This document shows, piece after piece, positions 1-14,500 of a stretch of DNA of 64,000 bases (positions are counted from its first letter, which is position 1; the number at the start of each line of letters is the position of its first letter). The stretch lies in the NCBI GenBank assembly GCA_037903355.1, contig JBAJFE010000011.1, positions 248,001 through 312,000 on the forward strand. The letters run 5' to 3'. The translations under genes were made by a program, and so were the position numbers. The notes beneath the pieces were generated by a model, which saw only the letters and a program-made list of their open reading frames with translations, did no database searches and was not told where the DNA came from. This DNA is from Trichuris trichiura. Taxonomy: Eukaryota > Nematoda > Enoplea > Trichinellida > Trichuridae.

Positions 1-2586
1 AACGCGTTTAGCAATCTCTTTTGCCTTAGATCTACTCACGTCCGGCTCGGAAGGTTGCCCGTCAATGCCAAGGGCAATAGGGGCCGTAGGGTTACTCGGA
101 TCCGACATACCATATTTATTTTCGGCGGAAACACGCAGCTCGTACGATTGGTCAGATTTCAGGTTTTCGACTACCATGGAACAGTACCTAACTTTTGGAT
201 ACGGCACCCAATCAGGATTGGGCAAACGCCGCCTTTCCACCATGTAACCGTTTATGTCTGAACCACCGTCGTCCAACGGAGGTTGCCAGGAGAATGAAAC
301 ACCGTGTTCAAGAACGCTGTCCACTACGGGATAACGTGGCGGACTGGGGCGATCACATACCTTCACTTCCACTGTACACGAATCGGAACCAAGGTCGTTT
401 TCCAACTGCAAGCGGTAAGAACCGCTGTCTTCCCGCGTACAGTTTTCAATGGTCAGTATGGCAAGACGATCCATAGTTTCCGTTGACACGCGACCTGAGT
501 GGGTGCACCGAGTTCCGTCCTTGCTCCAGACGGCGGACGCCTGAGGATACGCCCGGAAGGGTACTTTAAGGCAGACGTTTTCCGACTTGCGAAACTCGAC
601 TGCAGTTTGGTAGCTTGGCGGAATAAAAACACGCGGTTTTGACTTCATCACCACCTCGGCTGACGTACTTCGACACCCGGCCGTGTTTAATGCCCGGCAA
701 CTGTACTCGTCAACATCTTCGGCAAACAACTCGCTTATGACGAGCACCTGTCGATCGCCATCGGCGTATATGGTGTGCTTACCACCGTCGGTAATTTCTC
801 GAGCACCTTTGAACCACCGTATGTCAGGTTTGGGATCTCCGTGAATTTCGCATTCCAGTCGAACGGAACGACCTTCTTCACCGGCTATTTTACTCAAAGG
901 AAGCACTACGACCGGAGCCTGAGCCGAAAGCCCAGGAGAAAAAGCAAGCGGTCTGCTAGGCTCGCTGGGTCTGCTGGTGCCCGCTTGGTTTACGGCAAAC
1001 ACTCTGAATTGGTATTTACGTCCGTCTATCAAGTTCGGCACGTCGAAATTGGTCTGTTGAATAGGCGTCGTATTGCATCGCTGCCATATTTCTATACCTT
1101 CTTCCTTCTTTTCAACTAAGTAGCCTAAGATACGACCTCCGCCGTCTGACCTTGGTCTATCCCAGCTAACGGAGATGAAATCATTGGCAACGACCTTTGC
1201 ATCAGGGACGCTGGGAGACGACGGCGGATCAAATGGAAACTTGGCAACTACTGCTTCGTCGGAGACCAACGGTGGCCCTTGGCCATTATCGTTGACCGCT
1301 GAGACGCGGAACTCGTACTCATGATTCTCGTACAATCCTTGTACTGTCGTGCCGAGTTCTTTGACAGCACTGGCGACCGCTGTCCACTCTTGACGGCTCA
1401 GATCACGACGCTCCACTACATAATGAAGCACCTTTGATCCGCCATCATCCCTGGGCGGTTTCCAGGAAAGTTTAGCAGAACTTTGCGTGATTTCGTTAAC
1501 CACCAGAGGGCCCAATGGGGGTCCCGGCAAACCGGTAACGATAACATAGAAAACGCAAGTCGCCTCTCCCGAATCGTTGCGTACTTTGAATTCGTACCTT
1601 CCAGCATCAGTTGGGCTGACCGACGGTATGGAGATGAGCACGTGGTCATCAAACTCGACCATTTTGAGACGACCTTCCTCCGCTGACACGTCGACTCCAT
1701 TCTGACTCAGTTCAAAGGAGAAAGTCGGGTCGCCGCGGAAGAAAATTTTAAGCCGGATCATCTCACCTTCCGAGCATTCCTGATTACCAGGCTCCTTTTC
1801 AATGGATGGTGGTTCTTGGATTTTTACCTCGGCTGATGTTGTATCCGAGCCGAAAGTGTTTGTTGCCACGCAGACAAACTCGCCTTTATCCACATCCCAA
1901 ACATCCGATATTGTTAGGGTTGACTTGGTGTCGCTAACCTCTACCGTGTAACGAGCCACTTGCGATATCTCTCGACCATGACGAAGCCAACGGAAGTCGG
2001 GCAAAGGTCGGCCGACAGCTTCGCATTCAAGCACCAGTTGACTATTGATGGGCACCGAGCGATCGAACAACTTGCGGACAAATACAGGTTTCGTACCGCC
2101 CATCTCTTGCACTTTGACGGAGGCTACAGCTGACGGGGCACCTCGGCCAGCCGAATTGACCGCTGCCACACGAAATTCGTACTCTTTAAATTCAATTAAA
2201 TCAGGAACGGTATATTCCAATAAGCGTAAATTGTAGTCGTTGCATCTAAGCCAAGATGACGAACCAATCTCGCGCCGTTCCACAATGTATCCCGTGATTT
2301 TGCTACCACCGTCTGTTATAGGTTCAGTCCAAGTGAGCGTAACGTAATTGCGACCAATCTTGTCAGCAAAAGGAGAACCGGGAGGACCAGGCGGGCTGAA
2401 CTTAGGCTTCAACTTAATCACGTTGGACGAGTCGCTCGGTTCGCTTAAGCCGGCTGCATTTTTTGCAAGAACGCGAAACTCGTATTCGCCTTGGTCGCGA
2501 AGACTTTCTACGGTGAAACGATTTTCTTTGCACAAATAAGGATTGGCTACCGTCCACTTATAGCTGTCAGGTTCGCGGAATTCGAT
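1..2586 (-). other. unc-22: Twitchin pre-kinase exon, open at the left edge
   Basis: The acceptor TTTGACAG|ATCGAATTC places the exon start at 2586, and the phase matches the donor at 4604. The exon finishes one Fn3 and then encodes Fn3, two Ig, two Fn3, two Ig and a final Fn3 ending near base 70. An Arg/Lys-rich linker follows. This Ig-Ig-Fn-Fn-Ig-Ig-Fn order just before a linker fits the segment preceding the kinase domain in the twitchin/projectin family, so the kinase should begin just outside the window. Confidence 0.88.
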
Positions 2587-5500
2587 CTGTCAAAGAGCAA
2601 TGGTCAAAAGGCAAACAATCTTTCAAGCATGCTTCGACAATTGCGTCAGTTTAACGAGAGAGTAAATCAATTGAACAAAATCCTCCCACTGAGAAGCTTA
2701 CATTCCATACATCACGTACTTTTAACCAAATGTGCAAAATCGAAATAACATTTGAGGATTTGCAGGACAGAAACTTAAAAAGACAAACTACTGAAATCGG
2801 ACGGTCAGTGACCTGGAAGTAATCAACGCCTTTCTTATACAATGAACTAGTCAAGTGAGTGTTAACTGTGAACACTTATAATACAATCTTATATATATAT
2901 ATATATCCCTTTGTTTTAACAAAACTCGCATGCATCAGCGAAACAGCAAAAGCTACATACTTCTCAAGTATAAACAACTGCTGACAACATAAAAAGCGCT
3001 GCAAAGCTAAGCTCCGCGATCCGATGAAATATGAGCATAAAAACGAACTTTTGTTTCCCACTAACTAGCATAAAAGCAAACTTTTGTTTCTTATTAACTA
3101 TAACACTTTTTATTCATTTTATATTTTTGTTTTTAAGTTTTGAAAACGGTTTCACTGTACGTTTTCCCGCTACGTAGAAAGCTTTGTTACGGCTTTTTAG
3201 CTTCCAACATCAGCGTGAAACAAATAGATTACAAATGGTAGAATTTACTTCCCATTGCTATTATTCGCTGACCTTCGGTTCCCCTTATCCCGAAATTCGT
3301 TGTTTTCTTTACAGTTATTTTAGTTATTTCTAGCTACCCTCTTCGTCCTTTTTGTTAACCGCTCTTTAAAAACGCTCTATGAGGCAGAGAGGATTGGAGA
3401 AATTAGGACGCCACGAAACTAAGACAATACAAAAGTACTTCGAGCAACTGAAACCGGACCTTTCAGTTATTGCAAAGTTCGCCAACCCAACCTCCGGCTA
3501 TATAACTAACCTGAACTACCCCTACACTACGAACCTCATCGCGCGTAGGGCCTCTATTTGTGATCCTTGAAAATGGATTGCGCTAGGTTCAGAAAGTTTC
3601 GAGGATTTTGAATTCGTGTGTAAGTATACAATGAACAGTTTATTCATTTTCTGTGGTTACTAGACATATTCCATTGCAACAATTTCATTAATATCTTAAT
3701 GCGACTTACGAGTTTAGCTTGGAACTGATACGGAAGCTCTGATATGCCTTCTCCTAACTTCCTTTTCTTCCGCGGCTCATTCCGTAAACAAAATCTATAA
3801 CAACACCCTATCCAATCCTAATTTGTCATAATTACTCTTTCACTGTTCGTTTGCATAATGTTATTACCCAAATTCGACCAGTGAAATGTTTTTTTAGTGA
3901 TGCTCCCAGGAATCAGACGATTCGGACCGTGAACGCCCTGCATTGAAAGCTTCGCAGGAATTGAACGAGTAACATAACTACATCTTTTGTAACAACAACA
4001 GAAAACTCTATTACTAACAATCACTCGAAATGTTGACCCTGAAAAAATTGTTTACAACAAAGAGCATTCTGAACCAGCTCGTTTCAGTCTTCAACGTCAA
4101 AAAATATTCATAGCTCTTCTATTTTTAGCATTTCTCTCCTGTTTGACTACTCCCTAAGCTGCTTAAGAATTAATGCAGCTCATTCTTATCATCGATTTTC
4201 GCCCACCAGCACAATCTTTCATTCTTGACGACTGACGACTATTAATAAAATAAAAAGCTTCAATATTCATAGAGATTTCAAAAATGGGACTCAAGAAAGA
4301 TATTAAAACTTTTCATTTTACCAAGCAGTCGTCAAGAAAAACTTATGAAATATTCATAGGTCCTTGGTCGGCCTAGCAAATTGAAATAATCTAAAAACGC
4401 CCCTACGAGCTTTAACAAAATTAATTGACTAAAAACAATGAAAATATTTCGAAATCATCGTAAACCACTGCTTTGCAGCGGCTGAGACAACATTAGCTAC
4501 AAACCACGCAAGACAGGCAGTCGCAGTTATACTTAGAGCATAATTAAACAAAACAAAACAAACGTGCTGATATTATTAAAGCGTGTTAAAGAACAGACAC
4601 TAACCTGATAGCCAACAATTTTGCTGCCACCATCCGTGTCAGGTCGGTCCCAAGTAAGTGTCACCCAAGTTGTATCCATATCGACAGCTACGGGTGCACC
4701 TGGTGGCGAAGGGACGTTGAATTGATACTTGGCAACGACCGGATGTTCCGATTCCAACGGATCAGACGTGCCATATTCGTTCTGAGCTCGAACGCGGAAT
4801 AGATACGATTGATTTGGAGTCAAATCGACCACTTGATAACTCAGCGACCGAGCAAACGACGTGACACGTTCCCAACTGTCCGGTCGATCAGCTCGGCATT
4901 TTTCAACAACATAGTTGGTCACTGGTGATCCGCCGTCGTCCAAAGGAGGCAGCCATGAAAGAACGCAGCTTTCCGGTGTCACTTCACTGTGCACCAAAGG
5001 ACTTGCCGGTGGACCGGGTCGATCGTATACCACAAGTCGAATAGTGGCTGAATCTGAGCCCAAAGCATTTTGGATAGTGACCGTGTACGAGCCACTGTCC
5101 GACCGTACGCAAGATTTTGTACCAACGGAAGTAAGATTTTCAGCCTTCTCAATCGATAAGCGTTGCGTAGACTCCAATGTTTCAGACCCCTTTGACCAGG
5201 TTATCGTGGCAGCCGGAATAGCCGTATAAGGTACGTTGATTTTTACCGGATTGCCCACAACGGCATAGACATCACGCGCGATCAAGCTAAGGTCAATCTT
5301 GGGCGCGTGCGGAGGCAACTGAGCGATGATCGGCTCCGAATTCTGACTAAACGGTCCATTGCCAACGGCGTTGAAAGCACAAACTCGGAATTCGTAACAT
5401 TTGTTCGCCAGCACGCTGGTCACTTTGCATTTGTTGTCCGTAACGGAACCAAAGACAGCGCGGATCCAATTTTGTTCGCCTTTTTCTCGTTTTTCCACAA

Positions 5501-8500
5501 TGTATCCTTGTATAGGTAGACCGCCATCGTTGAACGGTTTTGACCAGACAAGATTGACAAAATCTTCCGAAGTACCCGCTACTTCAGGTATGCCAGGAGC
5601 GCTGGGTGGTTGATGCTGGCTGCGTGGGACCACTGGTTCTATAGTTGTCAGCGGGTCGCTAATACCGTACTGATTTTCGGCCATTACGCGGAATTCGTAC
5701 GGATAACCTTCTTTCAAGTTACGCACGCGATAGCTGGTACCCATCACGGTGTTGCTCACCTTTTGCCATTCGCTAGTGGCTGGGTCCTTCTTTTCAACAA
5801 TGTAATTCATTATCTCTTCTCCACCATCGTCTTTCGGTGGCAGCCAGTTGAGCGTCAAAGCATCCGCGTCCATGTTCGTTATCTCCAATGGTCCCGTAGG
5901 CGGGCCTGGTCGGTCCAATACTTTAACATTAAGCTTGCACATGTCTTTGCCGTAGCGATTTTGAAGTAGAACCTTATATGGGCCCGTGTCGGCGCGAATG
6001 CTTGACAAATTGCTTAGAATTGCACAATCGTCTGTCACTTCGATTTGGATACGACTTTCTTCCGGGAAAATCTCTTGTTCGCCGTTCACGAACGAGGCAG
6101 TCGGCTTTGGATTGCCACCAGTGTACGGTACTCTAATGGAGAACTTTTCGCCGGCGCGAACAGTAATATCTTTAACGGCGCCAACATCAATGTACGGTTT
6201 TTCCAGCTGGTCTTGAATGGTTACGTTGTCCGTCGGTTTGCTTGGCTCTCCCGGACCGGCGCAGTTGACTGCACGAACTCGGAACATGAACTGTTCCCCC
6301 TCGGGAAGACCCGTGACAACAAGATTTGTATCTACAACAGGCTGAGCGTTGCAGGGAACCCATTCACCCGAGATGAACGGTTTCTTTTCCACAAGATATC
6401 CAGTGATGCTGGCGCCACCATCGCGCAGCGGGCGATTCCATGTGAGTTCTACGGAATTTTTTGTCACTTTACCGACCCTTGGTTGATCAGGAGCACCAGG
6501 CGGCCTGACAAATGGTTGGCACGTACAGGGTTCGGATGCTCGACTGGGAGGACCTTCTCCAGCCAGATTGACGGCACGAACGCGAAATTGATAAGTCTCT
6601 CCTTCAGCCAAATTTTTTACCTTACATTCGCAGAGCGGTGTTTGCAAGGTGCAGCATGGTGACCAATCGCCTCCGCCTTTCTTTTCATGTTTTTCAATAA
6701 CGTATCCGGTGATTGGACTCCCTCCGTCGTCCTTGGGAGGGTTCCATCTGAGGTTTACAAAATCGGTATCGTAGTCCACCACCTCCGGCGCCGTTGGGGC
6801 GCTGGGCACTTCGAATGGATCTTTGGCCGTTACTGGAAAACCTGACAACGGTTCGCCTACGCCAACCATGTTCTCAGCGCTAACGCGGAAGATGTATTGG
6901 CGGTCCTCTTCCAAGCCTTTCATAGTGTAATTAGTAGACGGTATGTAGTCGCGAATCTTCTCCCAAACAGGGCTGCCTAACTGCTGCATTTCAACTACGT
7001 AACCGATTATTTCGCTACCACCATCGTCGTCGGGTGGATTCCATTGAAGTTTGATTGAATGCTTGAAGATGGCGGGATATGTCATCGGTCCGCGAGGTTC
7101 GCCAGGCTTGTCAAGCACTGTAACTTTAACCAAGGCATCAGCGGTGCCTTGACTATTCTTAGCGGATATCTTGTACATGCCTGAGTCGGAGCGTTTTGAG
7201 TTGGCAATAAACAAGCGTGTTCTCTCCTCGTCCGTCGTTACGAGGCTACTTAACACTGGCCGATCCTCCCTTGACCATTCAATCTCTGGCGTGGGAGCGC
7301 CAATGTAAGGAATCAACAAATCGAGTGGTTCACCAGCTTTTACGCGAACTTCACGTCCATTAAGGTCCAGCAAAAATTTGGGCACTTCAAACATCGGCTT
7401 CGCGTACACTGCCGGCGATGGGTCGCTGGGTTCGCCGGGTCCAGCTTTGTTGACCGCCACGATTCTATATTCGTATAAATGACCCTCGTTCACATGGTCA
7501 TCCTGGTACTTCAATCCTTTGACAGGTTCCCTATTAACCTTAACCCATCGACCGGACTTGTTATGTCTTCTTTCTACATCGTAGTGAGTAATTGGAGAAC
7601 CGCCCTCGTCGAGAGGCTTTTTCCATTCAATCTCAATAAAGTCGCGGTCATGAGCCTTTATCTTTGGAGCATCCGGTTTGCTTGGGGGACCAAAAGGATC
7701 CTTTGCAACCACTGGACGAGTAGTGGCCAACGGCTCGGACCGTCCAAAAGCGTTCTCCGCCATTACGCGAAATTCGTAGCTGTGCCCTTCGGTCAATTTG
7801 AGCGCCTTGGTAGACGTTCCCGGAACGAATACGCTGACGGGTGTCCAAGCATCGCTTCTAGTGTCTCTCTTCTCGACCACATAGTTGGTTATTTCGGAAC
7901 CACCGTCGTCCAATGGAGGATGCCACTCAAGGACTGCCGAATCTTTGGTGACGTCAACAGCTATTAGAGGACCCTCGGGAGGCCCTGGTACGTCTTGGAC
8001 GATTATCTCGAAAGTACCCTGGTCTTTACCATATTCATTGGTCAAACGAAGTTCGTAAGGACCAGTATCGGCGCGCTTTGGAGATGGAAAGAAAACGCCG
8101 CTTAATCCCTCCTCATTATCGAATTGAACGCTCTCGAGAACAGGGTTTCCCTCCTTAGTCCAATGAACTTCAGGGGCCGGTTCACCGACAAATTGAACAT
8201 CAAAACGGAGAGGCATACCGGCACGTACCTTGAATTGTCTTTGCTGAGTCAAAATTTTGGGCGCCAATCTTCTCGGCTTTGCCGTAGCCGACACGGGATC
8301 GCTAGGCTTGCTAGGACCAGCGTCGTTGACGGCCACTACTCGGAATTCATAGCTGGTTCCTTCTTTCAAATTTTTGACCGAGAATGAAGTGTCATTTCCA
8401 TCCGTTCTTCCGGCTTCGGTCCAGTTGGGGTTTCCCTTTTCTCGCACTTCGACCACGTACCTGGATATGGGTGAACCGCCATCGTCGGCGGGTGGTTTCC

Positions 8501-11500
8501 AAGCCAAGTCGACTCTGTCGCGGTCCCAGTCGACAACCTTCAAGTCTTCCGGCGCCGAAGCGGCATCGTAAGGATCCTTAGCCACTACGGGAATTTCGGT
8601 GGTCAAAGGCCTGGATTCACCTTGGGCGTTTACAGCCTTGACGCGGAACTTGTACTCCTTTCCGGGAGTCAGGCGAGGCACTTTGGCTTGACATGTAGGA
8701 AATTCGCCCACCTCCTGCCAGGTGCCGCGGGTCAGATCCATCTTCTCAACAACGTAATGCATTATAGGAGAGCCACCGTCGTCCAGCGGCGGTTTCCATT
8801 CCAAGTTGCAGTTCGACTTGGTCATTTCTTTTACCTTTAATGGGCCTTCGGGATTGGACGGTACGTCCAGAACGACTACGTTGACAATTCCTTTGTCTTG
8901 GCCAAACTCATTGAACAGCAAAATCGTGTAGGGACCTGAGTCAGCCCGCTCCGATCGGTATATACTTAATGTAGCAATGTTCTCCTGCTGGTCAAGCTCG
9001 CAACGGTCACTCTGCTCCAATTTGTTATCCTCTCGCATCCAAGTGACCACAGGCTGAGGAGCTGCTTCAAATGAGGCGACAATTTCGAACGGTTGCCCGC
9101 TCTTAACCTTGATGTCATTGAGGTCTCCTAAATTAAGTTTAGGAGCCAAGCGTCGAGGCTTCGCAACCATAGGGGCTGTCTCGTCGCTTGGTTGGCCTGG
9201 TCCCGCTTTGTTAACCGCACGAATGCGAAACTGGTAACTCTGGCCTGGAGTAAGACCATCGACTGTGGCAGCCAGAGAGTCGCCTGGAACCTCGACCGCG
9301 GGTTTCCAGTCGTCCAAGCGTGACTTAACTTCGACCAGATACTTTTCAATCGGAGCACCGCCATTTTCCTTAGGTGGCTCCCACTTTAGGTCCATGTGAT
9401 CCTTGTCCCAATCGACTACTTGGACATTTTCCGGTTTCCCAGCAATGTCGTACGGATTTTTGGCAACAATCGACTGCGCCGATTTCAGTGGCTTGCTCTC
9501 GCCCTGACGGTTGACGGCTTTAACGCGGAAGTTGTACTCCTGACCAGGCTTCAATTTGGTCACTTGAAAATCGGTTCCATAGGCGACACCGCATTCGGTC
9601 CAATTGCCGCCCTCTTCTTGCTTTTCGATTACGTAGTTGAGAATATCAGAGCCGCCATTGTCTTCGGGAGGTCTCCAGGCAAGTGTACAACCTTCCTTAT
9701 GGACATCGCTGATTTCCAGAGGACCTCGAGGTGGAGCAGGTACGTCTAGAATGATCACGTTGACTTCAGCTTCGTCCCGACCGTATTCGTTGGTAGCCAC
9801 AATGCGATATACTCCGGAGTCCACGCGCTTAACGTCCGTCGTCAGGAGATTGGTGTTGTAGTCTTTGTTGGCAATGGTCGTTCGCTCGGAGGAACCAAGT
9901 GGTTCATCGTTCAACAGCCACTCAATCTTCGGTGGCGGCTCACCTTCGACGTTGATGTCAAATTCAAGTTTTCGACCAGCTTTAATTTTGATGTCGTGCA
10001 ATGTACTTCGATCTATCTTTGGAGGAAGCCGTCTCGGCTTTGCTATAACAGACTTGCTCGGATCGCTTGGCTGACCAGAGCCGGCTTTGTTGATTGCCTT
10101 GACGCGAAATTGGTACTTCTGACCCTCTTTGAGTCCATCAACGGTGACAGCAGTTTGGTCGGCCGGCACTTCAGCCGCTTCAACCCACTCTCCGTTGTTG
10201 CATTTCATTTCGACAACGTACTTCTCAATGGGGGCGCCACCATCGTTTTCCGGTTTCGTCAATTCCAAGTCAACGTGATCCTTGTCCCAATCGACCACTA
10301 TAGGTGGTGCCATTTTGTCCGGCTCTTCAAATGGGTCGCGAGCAATGAAACTTTCGCTGCATACGACCGGCTCGGAATCGCCGAATCGGTTGACAGCCTT
10401 TACGCGCATACGATACTCATGGTTCTGATGGAGGCCCGTAACGGGCATATCGCACGTGGTAGTCTCACCAACGGTGGTCCAACGGCCGGTAGCGACATCT
10501 TCCTTCTCTACTACGTAGTGTGACACTTCCGCGCCGCCGTCATCGTCCGGAGGCTGCCAGCTAACCTGACAGCCATTTTTGCTTACGTCAGATACTTTTA
10601 AGTTTTGAATAGGACCAGGGTGATCGACGACCGTTACGTTCAGCTGCACGGTGTCTTGACCATACTCGTTCTGCGCAACTAGTTTGTAAGGACCAGTGTC
10701 CGTCCGCAAAGCTCGCTTGATGACGAAAACTACTTCGTGCTCACGAGCATCAAAGTTCAGACGGTCAGTAGGTTCGAGAGGCTTTTCGTTGAAAAAGAAC
10801 TCTAATTTTGGCATAGGCTCACCGGCAAGAGGCAGTTCAAGACGATATTGCTGGCCGGCGCGCAGCCGGATATCCTCAAGTCTTTCCGTATCAAACTTTG
10901 GCGCTACTAAAACTCCATCCCAATATAGCATTTTGTGCAAAAGAAAATATCGTACCAACCTCTGCGAGGCTTTGTAATAACTTTCTCCGTTTCGTCCGAC
11001 GGTTCACCAGGGCCAGCCTTGTTCTTGGCCTTAACGCGGAATTGGTATTCACCGCCTTTTGTAAGGCCTTCCGCCTTGAATGACGTCAAATTTTCGGGCG
11101 TCTCCGCCAGTTTGGTCCAGAAGGGCGAAAACTTCTCCTTCACCTCGACAATGTAGCCTTCGATGGGCGCGCCACCGTCCTGCAAACAGCCCAGCCTGCC
11201 ATGTTGTCGAGCAAGCAACAAAGATTCTACAAACCGAAAGAGGAGGCTGCCAAGCGATTTCAACAAAGTCTTGGTCCCAATCGACCACTTCCACCTGATG
11301 CGGCTTGCCGGGCGGGTCTTCAACACGCGTACATGATTATCACTTGGTTGACAGGCGGGAATTGAAATAGCTACCGTAAGGGTCTTTGGCCGTAATGGGT
11401 TTCAATGTTTCCAGCGGTTCAGACTCGCCATTCGAGTTTTGCGCTTTCACTCGAAACTTGTAATCGCGACCAGCAACCAAGTTGGGCACTGTCGCTTCGG

Positions 11501-14500
11501 TGGTGTTGCCGTCGGGAGTTTTGGCCGCCAACATCCAGCGACCAAGCGTTGGATCGAATGCTTCAATGACGTAGTGTGATAGGGGCACACCTCCATCGTC
11601 AAGCGGCGGATTCCACGTCAATGTCATATGGTCTGCGAACACTTCCTTCGCTTCCAAGGGTCCTTCCGGCGCAAGAGGTTTATCTACAAAGGAAAAACAT
11701 CCTTACAAAGCAGATAAAAAGACAAGCGCGCGATTCGACCTGTAACGTTAACAAGGACAGACGCGACGTCAACGCCATTGATGTTCTCCGCCTTCAGCGT
11801 GTAAGTACCGCTGTGACCGCGTTCGGCATTTTTGATTGTCAACTTTGTGTTATAGTCGACGTTTTCAATTTGGATTCTGAAAAGTGCAAAATTCAAAACA
11901 AAGACTGCCCGCATCGTTTGCTACCGTCGAGATGGTTCCAGCTGATCTTCGTCTAGTCGCCAAGTCATTGTTGGCGGCGGTTCTCCTTCGACAGGTACGT
12001 CAAAGCTTATTGTTTGGCCTGCTTTGATCGTAATAGGAACCATCGCTTTACGGTTAATTTTTGGAGGCACTAAAGCGGTTTGCACTAGTCAATTCAATTT
12101 AGAACACTGCGGATACGTCCACTCATGCATACGTTTATGCGACTCCGTAAACTGCTTAAGTAAACTTTAGTAAGATTTTGTTTTTTTTATTGCTTCGTTT
12201 TACTTTCGTTACATAATTACAGCCTGTATTTGCATTTTTGAAGAAACATATATTATTGTTAATCTGAGAACACAATCGAGAATAGGGTCGCTGCGAGCAC
12301 ATCCGTAAAGCTTCACTTACATCTATATAGCTTCATTCAGATTAGGATATGCTGCTGATGGATTAAGAAAGAGGGGAAAGCTCCTTTTCTATTATTTGAG
12401 TACAGCCAAACTAAAATACTTAACAACGCAATCGGTTTTCTCAATATTATATTAAGTGCAGTTTTCAAGATACACTAATGGCGCTTCGTCATCATTGCTA
12501 AGTCATTGACAATGAAAAGGCAGTCAAGAAAGGTTGAAAGAAGGATGAGTACAAGCGGGAAAGACTATCATTAAGAAACTAACTCCAGAGCACCAACAAC
12601 GCAAAATAAAGCTAGTAAAAACAAAAATAACATTGATATAGTAAATATAAGTAAGATGAGTACATTTAAACAAATTGAACAGATAACTAAAGAAGAATAA
12701 GCAAAATAGGTAACAAAGCAAATGAAAAAGTATGACAAAACGGTAATGGTGACAATGACATTAAATAATGTTAAATATGATAATAAAGACAGAACAATGA
12801 TAATTTCAAAGTGCCCTACCAACGAATAGATGAGCAAATTGTAAGAGAAAATACAGAACAATGTGTATACCGTACGTTTCGGAACTGCTCTTGTTCCATC
12901 GTCAGCAGTGTTTTCTCTCACAATTTGCTCATCCATTCGTTGGTAGGGTACTTTAAAGTTTACTTACAGATACATCCAACAGGCCAAACCCGTGAATCAG
13001 AAGATCAACTATGAAACAACCAAAGCCTGTTAAAAGACACCCAGTCTTTCGAGAACAATGATAAACTAAAATATGCAAAATTTAAAAAAAATAAGTGGCA
13101 ATTCTACTGGTCCTTGCAGACTGGAGTTGCGGTACCTTTTTAGGAATATGAATACTGGAAAAAATTTGGAAAACGGCAAATTCGGCGCGGAAGCTGACTT
13201 ACAGTTTCGATGCTTCACAATTACTGGTTCGCTCGGCTGGCTTGGTTCGCTCAGTCCTCCTTTGTTTTTGGCAGTTACGCGAAATTCATATTCTTCACCG
13301 GGAACTAAATCTTCAACTTTGACGCCCGTGGCGTCACCAGGAACGGTCGCTGCGGGTTCCCAGCTAACACGGAGCGGCAAACAAGATTAATGAAGAAAAC
13401 GAAAGCGTTGAAAATTTACCGGCCATATTTGGATCGCTTTTCGACTATGTACTCTTCGATTGGAGCACCACCGTCGCTTGAAGGTGGCTGCCACTCAAGG
13501 TCAACGTGGTCAATATCCCAGTCGGTTACTTTGGGCTTCCCGGGAGCATCCGGTTTGGCTGAACAATATCGATTGTGCATTAAACTTTGCAGTTTTTCCA
13601 AAAATGGCTTATTCTTACTGTAGGGATTCTTCGCTTTGACGCTGCCGTCAGTTTCCAACGGTTCAGACTCACCTTCAGCGTTAACCGCCTTGACACGAAA
13701 AAGGTACGAGTTCCCTTCGGTCAATCCATCAACAGTGCATCTGCAATTTCTTTTGTCAACCTTTTATGGACGTGCATTCGTTTAAAATGTCACATACGTC
13801 GTATCTGTCGCGCGGCAGCACGGAATCCAAATTCCTGTTGTCGGATCACACTTTTCCACTTCATAAAATTCAATAGGCGTACCGCCATCGTCGTCGGGAG
13901 CGTTCCACGATAGCTGCATGTGATCCGCGTACACATCGCTTACAGTAAGCGGACCATTGGGCTTTGTCGGTTTGCCTGTACGCATACTATGTCGTAAAGG
14001 AAAGGAAAACCTTCAAAGGGAAATACTCACCAAGTACAATGACATTCACTTCCGCACAGTCGACACCGCTGCTATTGGTTGCCGTTATTTTGTACAAACC
14101 TGAATGGGACCTTTTCGCCTTCGAAATGAAAAACTTGCTCAGGTAGTCGGGATTTTCTATGCTAATTTCAGCGTTGGGCGTCACAGTTTTGCCATCCTTT
14201 TCCCAAAGAACTTCCGGTGGCGGTTCGCCAATGATGTGCACATTGAACTTGATCAACTGTCCAACCTTTACGCTTGTGGCTGGCAAGTCGTCGCGGTTGA
14301 TCATTGGAGCCACTAAAAAAAATTACTTTTGTCAACAATACCTTCCAACTATAGGGCGCTCTTACGAAAACGAGGTTTCGCAATGACCCGATTGGAAGGA
14401 TCGGAGGGTTCGCCCGGACCGGCTTTGTTCACGGCGGTCACTCGAAATTGATACTCTTCATTTTTGACCAAATCACCAACCTTTGCTTCCAACTGGTCAG

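Noticed and set aside
6045..6662. A 205-aa plus-strand frame inside the twitchin exon, and several similar ones
   Set aside because: They are antisense shadows of the twitchin coding strand; their translations show no domains, while the minus strand encodes clear Ig/Fn3 repeats.
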